Positions 38,250 to 46,318 of a stretch of 64,000 nt of DNA are shown piece after piece. The stretch is taken from contig JAWKIR010000002.1 in NCBI GenBank assembly GCA_041394245.1, positions 1,054,001 through 1,118,000 of the forward strand. The letters are read 5' to 3'. How positions within the stretch are numbered: position 1 is the stretch's first letter; each line of letters begins with the position of its first letter. The position numbers and the translations under genes were made by a program. The DNA is from Acidimicrobiales bacterium (GTDB taxonomy: Bacteria > Actinomycetota > Acidimicrobiia > Acidimicrobiales > Aldehydirespiratoraceae). The notes under the pieces were generated by a model that saw only the letters and a list, made by a program, of their open reading frames with translations, did not search any database and was not told where the DNA came from.

Positions 38250-38642
38250 GTGGCGCACGCGCAGATGTTCGACGACGACGATCCCCTGCTGGCTCGCGTG
38301 CGGGCCGCCGCCGCCGGCTTCCCCGGAGCGAGCGAGAAGGTGTCGCACGGCCGCCCTGCGTTCTTCACCAAGAAGGTGTTCGCCTACTACGGCGGCTCCA
38401 TCCGGGTCGGAGAGGAGTGGGTGCAGCACCCGCAGGCGATCGTGGTGCTGCCGGACGAGGACGACCGGCTCGCCCTCGGAGAGGATCCGCGGGTCTTCAT
38501 CCCCGCCTACCTCGGTCCGTCGGGATGGATCGGCTTCGACCTCCACAAGGGGGACGACTGGGACGAGGTGGTCGAGCTCCTGGATGCGTCGTTTCGGCGC
38601 ACCGCGCCGCGTCGCCTGATCGACGAGCTCGACTCGAGGTAG
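38250..38642 (+). CDS. MmcQ/YjbR family protein
   Basis: A 130-residue protein of the MmcQ/YjbR (CyaY-like) fold: SEKVSHGRPAFFTKKVFAYY and SGWIGFDLHKGDDWDEVVEL are family signatures. Members are small DNA-binding-like proteins of unclear role. Several GTG codons could start it, including one overlapping the upstream stop; the one giving MAHAQMFDDDDPLLAR fits the family length best. A second, divergent member is encoded at 53720-54082. Confidence 0.8.
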   Translation: MAHAQMFDDDDPLLARVRAAAAGFPGASEKVSHGRPAFFTKKVFAYYGGSIRVGEEWVQHPQAIVVLPDEDDRLALGEDPRVFIPAYLGPSGWIGFDLHKGDDWDEVVELLDASFRRTAPRRLIDELDSR

Positions 38643-38712
38643 CCGCAGAATCTCATCAGGAGGGCACCTGGAGGGGAACGGCAACAGGGTGCGAGCAGGC
38701 GATGGGGAATCG

Positions 38713-38742
38713 TTGGCAAACTTTGCCAAGACTGGCTACCGT
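38713..38742 (+). promoter_or_regulatory. parDE promoter with palindromic operator
   Basis: A perfect 8-bp inverted repeat, TTGGCAAACTTTGCCAA, occupies the first 17 bases. Its left end also serves as a -35 (TTGGCA), with TACCGT 18 bp downstream as -10. The palindrome lies just upstream of the antitoxin gene, the usual arrangement for ribbon-helix-helix autorepression. Confidence 0.65.
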
Positions 38743-38748
38743 GAAGCC

Positions 38749-38982
38749 GTGACCACGATGAACATCTCGCTCCCGGATGAGCTCCGCTCCTTCGTCGACA
38801 CGCAGGTCAATGAGGGCAGCTACGGCTCCACCAGCGAATACGTCCGTGAGCTCATCCGGCGCGACTTCGATCGTCGACAGCTTCGAACCGCGCTCCTCGA
38901 AGGGGCTCGGGGGCCCGTCACCGCCAACGCCGACGCCGCCTACTTCGCGTCACTTCGAGACCGAGCGCGAGCGACGGACTGA
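38749..38982 (+). CDS. parD: ParD-type antitoxin
   Basis: A 77-residue type II antitoxin. The N-terminus TTMNISLPDELRSFVDTQV is a ribbon-helix-helix DNA-binding domain, and GSYGSTSEYVRELIRRDFD is the second helix typical of ParD/CopG. The C-terminal helix (ALLEGARGPVTANAD) should wrap the toxin. The start is GTG; an ATG three codons later is an alternative. The perfect palindrome upstream is the likely autoregulatory site. It is immediately followed by the toxin gene. Confidence 0.85.
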   Translation: MTTMNISLPDELRSFVDTQVNEGSYGSTSEYVRELIRRDFDRRQLRTALLEGARGPVTANADAAYFASLRDRARATD

Positions 38983-38991
38983 GTCCCCGGA

Positions 38992-39321
38992 GTGCACGCT
39001 GAGCTTCGTGCAGCCGCGGAGCGAGACGTCGACGAAGCGGTGGCCTACTACCGCGATGAAGCCGGGTCGCAGACGGCGCTCGACTTCATCGACTCGCTCG
39101 AAGCAGCGATTGCGCACCTCTGCGCCTATCCGCTCAGCGGATCCCTCCGGTTCGCCTTCGAACTTGACATCCCCGACCTGAGGAGCTGGACCCTCCAGCG
39201 ATTTGCCTACCTCGTCTTCTACGTCCCCGACGACGGCCGCATCGACATCTGGCGAGTCCTGCACGGAAGCCGCGACATCCCCGCCTTCTTGGCTGGCGAC
39301 CCGGACAGCCCCGGTTCCTGA
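38992..39321 (+). CDS. parE: ParE/RelE-type toxin
   Basis: A 109-residue RelE/ParE-superfamily toxin: AERDVDEAVAYYRDEAG at the N-terminus, RRFAFELDIPDLRSW-like central strands and the C-terminal RIDIWRVLHGSRDIPAFL strand characteristic of ParE. ParE toxins poison gyrase; RelE relatives cleave mRNA. The GTG start lies nine bases after the antitoxin stop. Together they form a complete toxin-antitoxin module at the left side of the accessory stretch. Confidence 0.85.
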   Translation: MHAELRAAAERDVDEAVAYYRDEAGSQTALDFIDSLEAAIAHLCAYPLSGSLRFAFELDIPDLRSWTLQRFAYLVFYVPDDGRIDIWRVLHGSRDIPAFLAGDPDSPGS

Positions 39322-39364
39322 GCCGCGCGGACCCGCGCGAACGCTGGCAGGTTCACAGCGCGCT

Positions 39365-39694
39365 TCAGGCACCCGTGACGAAAGGCCGGATCTCGCTCGG
39401 AGTAGGAACCGGGAGGGGTTCGCCGAAGCTGTAGACCTCCAACGAGTCGAAGTAGCCATCGGCCACGAACAGGATGAGACCGCCTGGCGGATCAGCTGAG
39501 AGCACCGCAGCCTCGCCCGGCACAGGCCGGCTCTTGGTGACTGGTGCGGGTGGGACTGCTTGTCGCTCCATTCGCAGGTCGATCGTGCCGCGGCCACACT
39601 GGCAACCTCGCCGTGCCTCGGCGAAAGGGATCTGGTCGCGCAGCTGACGAGCACCCGCGTAGTCGAGTGAGGTGAGGACTTGGAGTAGTGCCAC
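39365..39694 (-). CDS. Conserved hypothetical protein
   Basis: A 109-residue protein of a type common in actinobacteria but without assigned function. It has a CQCGRGTIDLRM segment (CxC) after ARQLRDQIPFAEARRG, and a C-terminal GGLILFVADGYFDSLEVYSF...PTPSEIRPF. It is convergent with the ParE gene. It might belong with mobile or defence-associated cargo, but nothing in the sequence proves this. Confidence 0.6.
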   Translation of the reverse strand: MALLQVLTSLDYAGARQLRDQIPFAEARRGCQCGRGTIDLRMERQAVPPAPVTKSRPVPGEAAVLSADPPGGLILFVADGYFDSLEVYSFGEPLPVPTPSEIRPFVTGA

Positions 39695-39877
39695 CTCGTT
39701 CTCGCCAACGTTCCCGATCGTCGGTCACCTCGTCCTCCGCGGCATGGCCACCCGACAAATCTGCCCACACCGATCGGACTCGATCAGTCCGTCGGTCCGC
39801 ACGCCGCGGTTTGAAAGAGCGCGTTAGGTCCCGAAGCGACGGAACGGGTCGCGTGGGCTCTGACCTGCACGAACGTT

Positions 39878-40153
39878 GTGAAATCACAACGAGTGGACGC
39901 TAGAGGACAGCTTTCAAATCCTGAATGGCCTAGTGAGGGCGTTGTGCCCTCCCGATATCGCGCCGAAAGCGGTGGTTATACCACAGCGAGTCCTCGGCGG
40001 GCGCGACAGAAGCAAACCAGGCTCTCCGTCCCTCAGATCGAAGATCTCGTCCGAGAACGCGCGGCAGGTGTTTCGATCCAGGAACTCGCCGAGCGATTCG
40101 GCATCCACCGCACCACCGTCGCGGCGCATCTCCGCCGACGGGCAACCGCTTGA
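39878..40153 (+). CDS. Small helix-turn-helix protein, recombinase C-terminus-like fragment
   Basis: Up to 91 residues. Only the C-terminal half is informative: TRLSVPQIEDLVRERAAG, then VSIQELAERFGIHRTTVAAH, a Hin/resolvase-type HTH that normally follows the catalytic domain of a serine recombinase. The N-terminus shows no recombinase catalytic motif, so this is either a truncated recombinase or a stand-alone HTH. The start is uncertain; GTG at the listed position is the first available and a later one (near 39943) may be true. The remaining DNA between 39695 and 40227 shows no other gene. Confidence 0.5.
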   Translation: MKSQRVDARGQLSNPEWPSEGVVPSRYRAESGGYTTASPRRARQKQTRLSVPQIEDLVRERAAGVSIQELAERFGIHRTTVAAHLRRRATA

Positions 40154-40227
40154 ATCGCCAACTCACGACCTGCGCGAGGTCGGGGGCGGCACATCGGGGA
40201 TGCGCAGATGGCAGGCACTCTTACTCG

Positions 40228-40277
40228 ACTCTCACTGTGAGAGTGCTACTCTCACCGATGTGAGAGTGAAACTCTCA
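40228..40277 (+). promoter_or_regulatory. Tandem TetR operators upstream of the dehalogenase operon
   Basis: Two 17-bp palindromes with identical 7-base arms: TGAGAGTGCTACTCTCA (40238-40254) and TGAGAGTGAAACTCTCA (40261-40277), 23 bp centre to centre. An extra ACTCTCA half-site precedes them at 40228, so every neighbouring pair of arms forms an inverted repeat. The cluster ends 24 bp before the TetR start codon and is the probable autoregulatory operator of the 40302-47394 operon. Confidence 0.8.
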
Positions 40278-40301
40278 TGAGCTCGACACCGGAGCGACAC
40301 T

Positions 40302-40895
40302 ATGAGCGACGAATCCACCGCCATCCGCCGTCCACCTCCGACCGCGCGTCGGGAGGCGGCGGTCGACGCGTTCGTCGATCTCCTCCTCGAGGGGCGGACG
40401 CCTCGGCCGGAGGAGGTCGCCGACCGGGCCGGTGTCTCGATGGCGACGCTGTATCGCTACTTCACCAGCCTCGATGAACTGCGTCACGACGCGATGGTCC
40501 GGGTGCTGGAACGATTCCCCCATCTCCTCACCGTCCCGCAGATCGGTGTCGGATCACGGCAGCAGCGGATCCGCCGCTTCGTGAAGGCAAGGCTCGATCT
40601 CCACGAGACCCTCCATCCGCTTGCGCTCCTGCAGCGGGCCTCTGCGTTCGGCGACGTCGGCGCAGCCACGATGGTCACCAACTCGCGGACGTTGATGGCC
40701 GATCAGATCCGGCTCCACTTCGACGACGAGCTGCGCACCCTTCCTCCCGCCCGGCGCGAGGGCACGATCCTCGCGCTGGAGATGCTCACCTCGGTCGAGT
40801 CCTGGCAGTCGTTCCGCGTGAGCCACGACCAGACGGTCGCCCGCACCCGACGAGCGTGGACCGACGCCGTCGACCAACTGCTTCCGACCCCCTAG
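40302..40895 (+). CDS. TetR family regulator
   Basis: A 197-residue TetR protein. The N-terminal HTH reads PEEVADRAGVSMATLYRYFTSLDEL; the rest is a helical ligand domain without recognisable ligand residues. An upstream ATG at 40276 is out of frame, so MSDESTAIRRPP is the start. It is transcribed toward, and 27 bp before, the first dehalogenase-like gene, and is preceded by repeated TGAGAGT/ACTCTCA operators. It probably represses itself and the downstream export operon until a substrate is present. Confidence 0.87.
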   Translation: MSDESTAIRRPPPTARREAAVDAFVDLLLEGRTPRPEEVADRAGVSMATLYRYFTSLDELRHDAMVRVLERFPHLLTVPQIGVGSRQQRIRRFVKARLDLHETLHPLALLQRASAFGDVGAATMVTNSRTLMADQIRLHFDDELRTLPPARREGTILALEMLTSVESWQSFRVSHDQTVARTRRAWTDAVDQLLPTP

Positions 40896-40922
40896 TCCCC
40901 CACGACCAACCAGAGGATCACC

Positions 40923-42723
40923 ATGCACCCCACCATCCGCCGAGTTCTGGCCTGCTTCATTGCCGTCATCACGTTCGCAACGGCGTGCGGCGACGACGCT
41001 CCCAACACCGAGCCGGTCTCCGAACCGAGCGACGACGACCCGTCCGACAACGAAGAAGTGGCAACGGAGTCCGAGTCGACCGGGGCCGAGTCCACTTCGA
41101 CTGCGGCGGTACCGTGCGATGCCGAGCCGGAGGTGTTGACGACGGCGGACGGGGTCGACTTCGTCCGCACTCCCGACGCCTGTTTCGAGGAGCTGCCGGA
41201 TTGGCCCTACGAGCCGCAGTACGTCGAGATCGACGGGCTCCGCCAGGCCTATGTCGACGACGGGCCGACCGACGGCGAGGTGGTACTGCTGTTGCACGGG
41301 CAGCCCTCGTGGTCGTACCTGTACCGCGACATGATCCCCGCACTGGCCGACGCCGGCTACCGCGTGATCGCCATGGACCACCTCGGCATGGGCCGATCCG
41401 ACAAGCCGATCGAGCGCGACGCCTACTCCTATCTCGGCCACAACGACCGTCTCGAAGCCTTCATCGACGAACTGGCGCTGGCCGACATCAACCTGTTCGT
41501 CCAGGACTGGGGCAGCGTCGTCGGGCTCCGAGTAGCCGGACTGAACCCCGACCTCTTCGCCACCATCGCCGTCGGCGACGGGATGTTGCCCAACATTCCG
41601 GCGGGCGCCGAGTTGTTCCCGCCGGTGGACAACCCCGACGTACTGGCCGACATCCCGTCGCCGTTCGCGGCAATCCCGGAACAACAGGTCCCCTTCTTCG
41701 ATGGCTGCGAACTGCTCGTCGGTGGCGATGACGTCGGGGGCGGGGCCGGCGACTTCGGTAGCTGGATCGTCTACTCGATGACCGCCGAGACGTTCCACGC
41801 CTCCGAGGTGGTCGAGGCGATGACGTGGTTCGATCTGACGCCGGAGGAGGAGGCCGCCTACGACGCGCCCTTCCCGAGCCGGATCTACATGGGCGGGCCC
41901 CGCACCTTCCCGTCGCTGGTCAACGAGGTACCCGGTGAGACCGCAGAGGCGTGGGAGGGTCTGATGGCTTTCGAGAAGCCGTTCCTCACCCTTTGGGCCG
42001 CCAACGACCCGGGCAACCTCGGCCAGTGCGCCACCCAGCAAAACCTCATCGACTCGGTACCCGGCGCCGCCGGCCAACCCCACGACCGCCTCGCCGAGGC
42101 CAGCCACTTCCTCCAGGACGACCAGGGAACCGAGATCGCCACCCGTCTCGTCGACTGGTACCAGTCGCTACTGGAAGTTGGCACCGAGCGGGTCGGCTTC
42201 GAGCTCCTCCAGCGCATGGACGACGGCACGCTCCGCGCCTGGGTCTCAGCGGACCCGATGACCCTCGAGCAGTTCGAGGCCATCGAGCTCCCTCCGGGCT
42301 GGATCAAGAACCAGCCCCGGGAGTCGTCCGTCGACGGCGGCGTTCGACGCCTCGCCTGGTGCCGACGAGGTCGTGTTCGAGGAGTACTTCGGGTTCCGTT
42401 GGTTCCACTCGGCGACCGTCGTCGAGGTCGGTGTGCCGGTCGACGACGAGGGCCTGCTGTCGGGCGCGCTCGTCGAGAAGGTCCACGAGATCAGCTACGA
42501 GCCGGGCAGCACCGTGTTCGCGCTGGTCTCCCCCGAAGGTGAGACCTACGTGCGGATCGGCCGCGACGCCGGGCGAACGACCGACGAGGCGACCCTGCCC
42601 ACCGGCTGGGAAGTGGTCGAGATCGACATGCCCGACGGCTTCACCACGATGCTCCCCGTGCCGACCCTCGTCATCCGAACCGACAACGAGGACTCCTACC
42701 AGGGCCCGGTGAACGGGCTGTGA
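40923..42723 (+). CDS. Haloalkane dehalogenase-like lipoprotein with C-terminal extra domain (frameshift near 42335)
   Basis: Lipoprotein (FATACGDD, Cys near residue 22) with an acidic linker, then an alpha/beta hydrolase of the haloalkane-dehalogenase type: HGQPSWSYLYRDM (His125), nucleophile Asp195 and adjacent Trp196 in VQDWGSVVG, acid Asp in WAANDPGNLG, and His395 in EASHFLQDDQG. Gln replaces the usual Asn/Glu halide-site residue. After the catalytic domain a further ~180 residues continue. The frame shifts by one base in a GGCGGCG stretch near 42335, and the continuation FDASPGADEVVFEEYFGFRW runs to the overlap with the next gene. The catalytic part is intact. The unshifted frame instead runs on to a stop at 42542. 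Confidence 0.8.
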
Positions 42724-44222
42724 GGTGGTGGATGGCGCTGTTCGTCGGCGTGGTCGTGGTGACGGCCTGCAGCGACGACACCGACGCCACACCGGCTCCC
42801 GAGGTTGAGCCGAGTGCGCCCGCTGCGGATGATGCCGCCCCGACTCCGGAGAACACGTCGAACGTGGAGCCGGAATCCGGGACCGACCGCGAACTCCTGG
42901 GCTACCGGGCGTCGCTGTATCCGACCGACTTCCCGACCGAGCGCAAGAGCCTCAGCGGCACCCACGAGATCGTCGACGCCGGCTTTCCTCGCGACGTCAC
43001 GATCGACGACATCGAGAGCGAGACGATCGAGATGCCCTACCCGGCCCTGATGTACACCCGCGATGACGACGAGATCTTCGTGATCGGTGGCACCCCGCTG
43101 GCGATCGACAACTACGTGAGCCTGATCGACGGTCTTCCGCCGGGGGAGAACGAGACGAATCCGTACTTCGCCAAGTACGACCCGACGACCGGGAACATCG
43201 TCTACCTCGAACTGGATCGGGGGTCGGGCGTTCCCTACCTCGGCGGCGCCCTCGTGCACGCCGACAGCTACATCTACGTCGTGTCGCAGTCCCATTTGTA
43301 CCGGGTGGAGCCGGAGTCGATGACGATCGAGGCGTCGGTCGATCTGCCGACCGACGGCCCGGCGACGGTCTACAACGGCCTGGCCGTGAGCCGCACCGGA
43401 CAGCTGATCCTCAAGTCACTGTCGTTCACGGGAGGAGTCGCGCAGCTGTCGCTCGTCGACCCGGCGACCCTGGAGACCGTCTTCTCCCTCGACTGCGACT
43501 GCCGCTCACCGCGACTCACCCTCGCGGTCGACGACAACGGCGTCGAGCACCTGTATCACCTCAACCGCGAACAGACCTTCCGCTACATCGTCGAACAGGA
43601 CTCGCTGACACTGGACGAGACGTGGATCGCCCGCTCTGACCCCGACGGCACCGGGACCAACCGGGAGCCGACCTCACCGGTCGTCGTCGACGGCCAGGTC
43701 TTCTACACCACCAACACCAGCGTCGACGCGACGCTGCCGATGCGGGTGTTCTGGCAAGACCAGAACGCCACCTACACCCCGGACATGCCGCCCCTGCAAG
43801 GCCCACTCCTGTTCGAGGACCCCGACGATCGCGCCGGCTGGAGCTTCTCGGGACTTGCGGCGGACGAGGCCACCGGCATCTTCATGGCCGTCGACCAACA
43901 ACGAGGCCTGACCAACGCCTTCCGCCCGACCGACGACGGCGGGATCGACATCCTCTGGCAGCGAAAGCTCCGGGTGAGCGCCAGCAACACCCATGTGACC
44001 GATCGCCAGATGGTCTACCTGACCGACTTCGTCGACGGCTCGAACCACCTCGTGGTCCTCGACCTGTTGACCGGCGAGGAAATCGTGCGGGTCCCGACCC
44101 CGGCCACCCGGGCGACGATCGGAGCGATACTCGTCACTGCCGACGGCGACGTCTACCTCGCCAGCAACGAACCCGGAGAGCCCACCGGGTTCCTCGTTCG
44201 AATGTCCGTCTCCCAGGAGTAG
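42720..44222 (+). CDS. Beta-propeller-like lipoprotein
   Basis: A 500-residue lipoprotein (VVVVTACSDD) starting at a GTG that overlaps the preceding stop. After an Ala/Pro/Glu linker, the body consists of repeated short beta motifs such as FAKYDPTTGNIVYLELD, HLYRVEPESMTIEASVDL, LSLVDPATLETVFSL and LVVLDLLTGEEIVRVPT, the look of a six- to eight-bladed PQQ/YncE-type propeller. No catalytic residues are recognisable. It could bind substrate or organise the exported enzymes of the operon. Confidence 0.8.
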   Translation: MRWWMALFVGVVVVTACSDDTDATPAPEVEPSAPAADDAAPTPENTSNVEPESGTDRELLGYRASLYPTDFPTERKSLSGTHEIVDAGFPRDVTIDDIESETIEMPYPALMYTRDDDEIFVIGGTPLAIDNYVSLIDGLPPGENETNPYFAKYDPTTGNIVYLELDRGSGVPYLGGALVHADSYIYVVSQSHLYRVEPESMTIEASVDLPTDGPATVYNGLAVSRTGQLILKSLSFTGGVAQLSLVDPATLETVFSLDCDCRSPRLTLAVDDNGVEHLYHLNREQTFRYIVEQDSLTLDETWIARSDPDGTGTNREPTSPVVVDGQVFYTTNTSVDATLPMRVFWQDQNATYTPDMPPLQGPLLFEDPDDRAGWSFSGLAADEATGIFMAVDQQRGLTNAFRPTDDGGIDILWQRKLRVSASNTHVTDRQMVYLTDFVDGSNHLVVLDLLTGEEIVRVPTPATRATIGAILVTADGDVYLASNEPGEPTGFLVRMSVSQE

Positions 44223-44226
44223 CGCC

Positions 44227-45321
44227 ATGCCCCGACTCCTTGCCGTCGTCCTCGCCCTCACGCTGACCGCCACCGCCTGCGGCGACGATGCCGACAGCGA
44301 CTCCCCCGCCGCCGATGTCGTCGCAGACGAGCCCGCAACGCCGTCGACGACCGAACCGCCGTCGACCACCGCACCGACCACAACGCAAGCACCCGTGGAG
44401 TCGGAAGCGTTCCCGCTCTCCGATGCGTTGTGCGACGACCCCGCCAACATGACGACCCTGCTCGAGTCACCAGCCGCCGACGCGGCCCTCTCCGCCGGAG
44501 AGTTCAACGCTGACGAGATCGAGCGGATGGCCGCCGCACCGACCGACGGCCCGATCTACCTGTTCACCGCGACCTCGTACCGGGAGTCCGCCGAATACCC
44601 CGACAGCCGCGACAGCGATCTCACCGGCCGGGACGCGGCCGAGTTGCACGACCCCGCCGAGCTCCTCACCGCCATCGGCGCCCGAACCGTGTACGAGGCC
44701 GACGTCGACAACCAGATCGACGGCGACGACATCGTCTGGGAGTCGATCACCATCGTCGAGTACCCGTGCCCGGTCGCCCTCCTCACGATGATCACGCACC
44801 CGGACTACCAGGCCAGCGCCATCAACAAGACGGCCGGTGCCGACAGGAGCGTCTCGATCGTGGCGGAGCCCCTCCCCATCCCACCGCCCAACGATCCGGA
44901 CCAGTCCGAGGCCGCCTTTCCACCCACGGCCGAGGACCCGTCATTCGATCTGATCCATCTGATGGACTTCCACGACATCGCCCAGTACGAACCCGGCGCA
45001 AACGAGCCGGAGCGGACCGGGCGAGAGGCCTGGGAGACGTACCAAGCCGGCGGCACCGGACCCTCGGCCCAACTGGGTCACTACCCGACCGCCGTGCTGG
45101 AGGTCCAAGGAGTCCTGTCCGGCGACGATCGCACCTTCGACCAGATCTTGATGGTGCACATGTCCAGCAGAGCCGGCTTCCAGGCACTGCTCGACGACAA
45201 CACCCGCCAAGACGGCCGCTACCACCGCTACGCCGCCCTCCAGAACAACTACTCGATGATCACCTACCCAGACCTCTCCCAGATCCCGTACGCGGGCAGC
45301 GGCGCGGAACCCCAGGAGTAA
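44227..45321 (+). CDS. Lipoprotein with two DUF1330-like domains
   Basis: A 364-residue lipoprotein (LTATACGDD) with a Thr/Pro-rich linker. Two segments resemble DUF1330/EthD-type dimeric barrels: the first around IVWESITIVEYPCPVALLTM followed by HPDYQASAINKTAGADRSV, the second around DLIHLMDFHDIAQYE and ILMVHMSSRAGFQALLDD. DUF1330 proteins are normally short and cytoplasmic, so a secreted tandem version is unusual. It lies four bases after the propeller gene and is paralogous to the next gene. Confidence 0.75.
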   Translation: MPRLLAVVLALTLTATACGDDADSDSPAADVVADEPATPSTTEPPSTTAPTTTQAPVESEAFPLSDALCDDPANMTTLLESPAADAALSAGEFNADEIERMAAAPTDGPIYLFTATSYRESAEYPDSRDSDLTGRDAAELHDPAELLTAIGARTVYEADVDNQIDGDDIVWESITIVEYPCPVALLTMITHPDYQASAINKTAGADRSVSIVAEPLPIPPPNDPDQSEAAFPPTAEDPSFDLIHLMDFHDIAQYEPGANEPERTGREAWETYQAGGTGPSAQLGHYPTAVLEVQGVLSGDDRTFDQILMVHMSSRAGFQALLDDNTRQDGRYHRYAALQNNYSMITYPDLSQIPYAGSGAEPQE

Positions 45322-45325
45322 CGCC

Positions 45326-46318
45326 ATGCCCAGAGCCCTCGCAATCCTCGTCGCCATCGCCGTGCTGGCCACCGCCTGCGGTGCCGACGCTGTCGACACC
45401 ACCGCCGACGCCGTCGCCGATCCCGACCCGGCACCCTCGACCACCGAGTCAATCGAGACGACCACCTCCACCACCGTGCCGCCGACGACAACGGTCACAC
45501 CGGCGACCACCACCTCCACGACGGCGGACACTGCAGCGAACGGGCCGAGCTTCGGTCAGCTCGATGCCGACCTCCTGCCGAGCCTGCTCCAGTCGGGATA
45601 CGACGGTCCGTTCTTCATGATCAACCTGATCGAGTTCCGCGACCAGGCCGTCTACGCCGACGGACGCGAAACCGACCTCACCGGCGAGGAGGCCAACAAC
45701 ATCTACGGAAAGACCGGCGTCCAGGTGCTCATCGGAGCCGGCATGCGACCGGCCCTGCAAGGACGAGTCGTCCCCGACCCGGCCGCCCCGACCACCCCCG
45801 CCTGGGACCAGGTCGCCATCGCCCGGTACCCGAGCTACCGGGAGTTCCTCGCGATGACCCAGAACCCGGCCTTCCAGGAAGGCGTCGAGCACAAGGATGC
45901 CGGCGTCGCAGTTACGACCGTCATGCCGTCGCTCCGAATCGGCGACGCCCCGTTGCGCACTGAACTGCCACCGGCCGACGACCCGGTGGTGCTGTTCGAA
46001 CTCTTCTCCCACGACGGCACCGGCACCGCTGACCGGCCCGATCCCCTGACCGACTACCTCGACGGCCTCGCCGCGTCAGCGACAGGCGCCGGGGGCATCG
46101 CCCTCGGCTCGTACGACGTGCAGGGCACGATGATCGGCGACGGCCGGGAGTGGGACGAAGCCCACCTCTGGTGGTTCGCCGACCAGGCCGATCTCGACGC
46201 GCTCCTGACCGGCCCTGACCTCGGCGACCTCACCGCCGCCCGCGACGACGCCCTCGCCGATCACTACCGGCTCGTCCTCGACGGCGTGAACGTCGAACCC
46301 CTCGGGCGGGAACCGTGA
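45326..46318 (+). CDS. Lipoprotein with two DUF1330-like domains, paralogue of the previous gene
   Basis: A 330-residue lipoprotein (VLATACGAD) with a Thr-rich linker. The first domain (FFMINLIEFRDQAVYADG, then WDQVAIARYPSYREFLAM and NPAFQEGVEHKDAG) is a clear DUF1330-like barrel. The second (VVLFELFSHDGTG, LGSYDVQGTMIG, LWWFADQADLDALL) repeats the fold. Both paralogues share LTGxxAxxxY-type elements after a D(S/G)R-E/D segment, indicating tandem duplication. Its stop overlaps the start of the Tat dehalogenase gene. Confidence 0.78.
   Translation: MPRALAILVAIAVLATACGADAVDTTADAVADPDPAPSTTESIETTTSTTVPPTTTVTPATTTSTTADTAANGPSFGQLDADLLPSLLQSGYDGPFFMINLIEFRDQAVYADGRETDLTGEEANNIYGKTGVQVLIGAGMRPALQGRVVPDPAAPTTPAWDQVAIARYPSYREFLAMTQNPAFQEGVEHKDAGVAVTTVMPSLRIGDAPLRTELPPADDPVVLFELFSHDGTGTADRPDPLTDYLDGLAASATGAGGIALGSYDVQGTMIGDGREWDEAHLWWFADQADLDALLTGPDLGDLTAARDDALADHYRLVLDGVNVEPLGREP

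Noticed and set aside
39878..40153. Complete serine recombinase
   Set aside because: Only the C-terminal HTH is present. The catalytic resolvase domain with its Ser and Arg motifs is not found upstream in any frame.
40276..40301. Upstream ATG as start of the TetR gene
   Set aside because: It is out of frame with the TetR reading frame and lies within the second operator palindrome.
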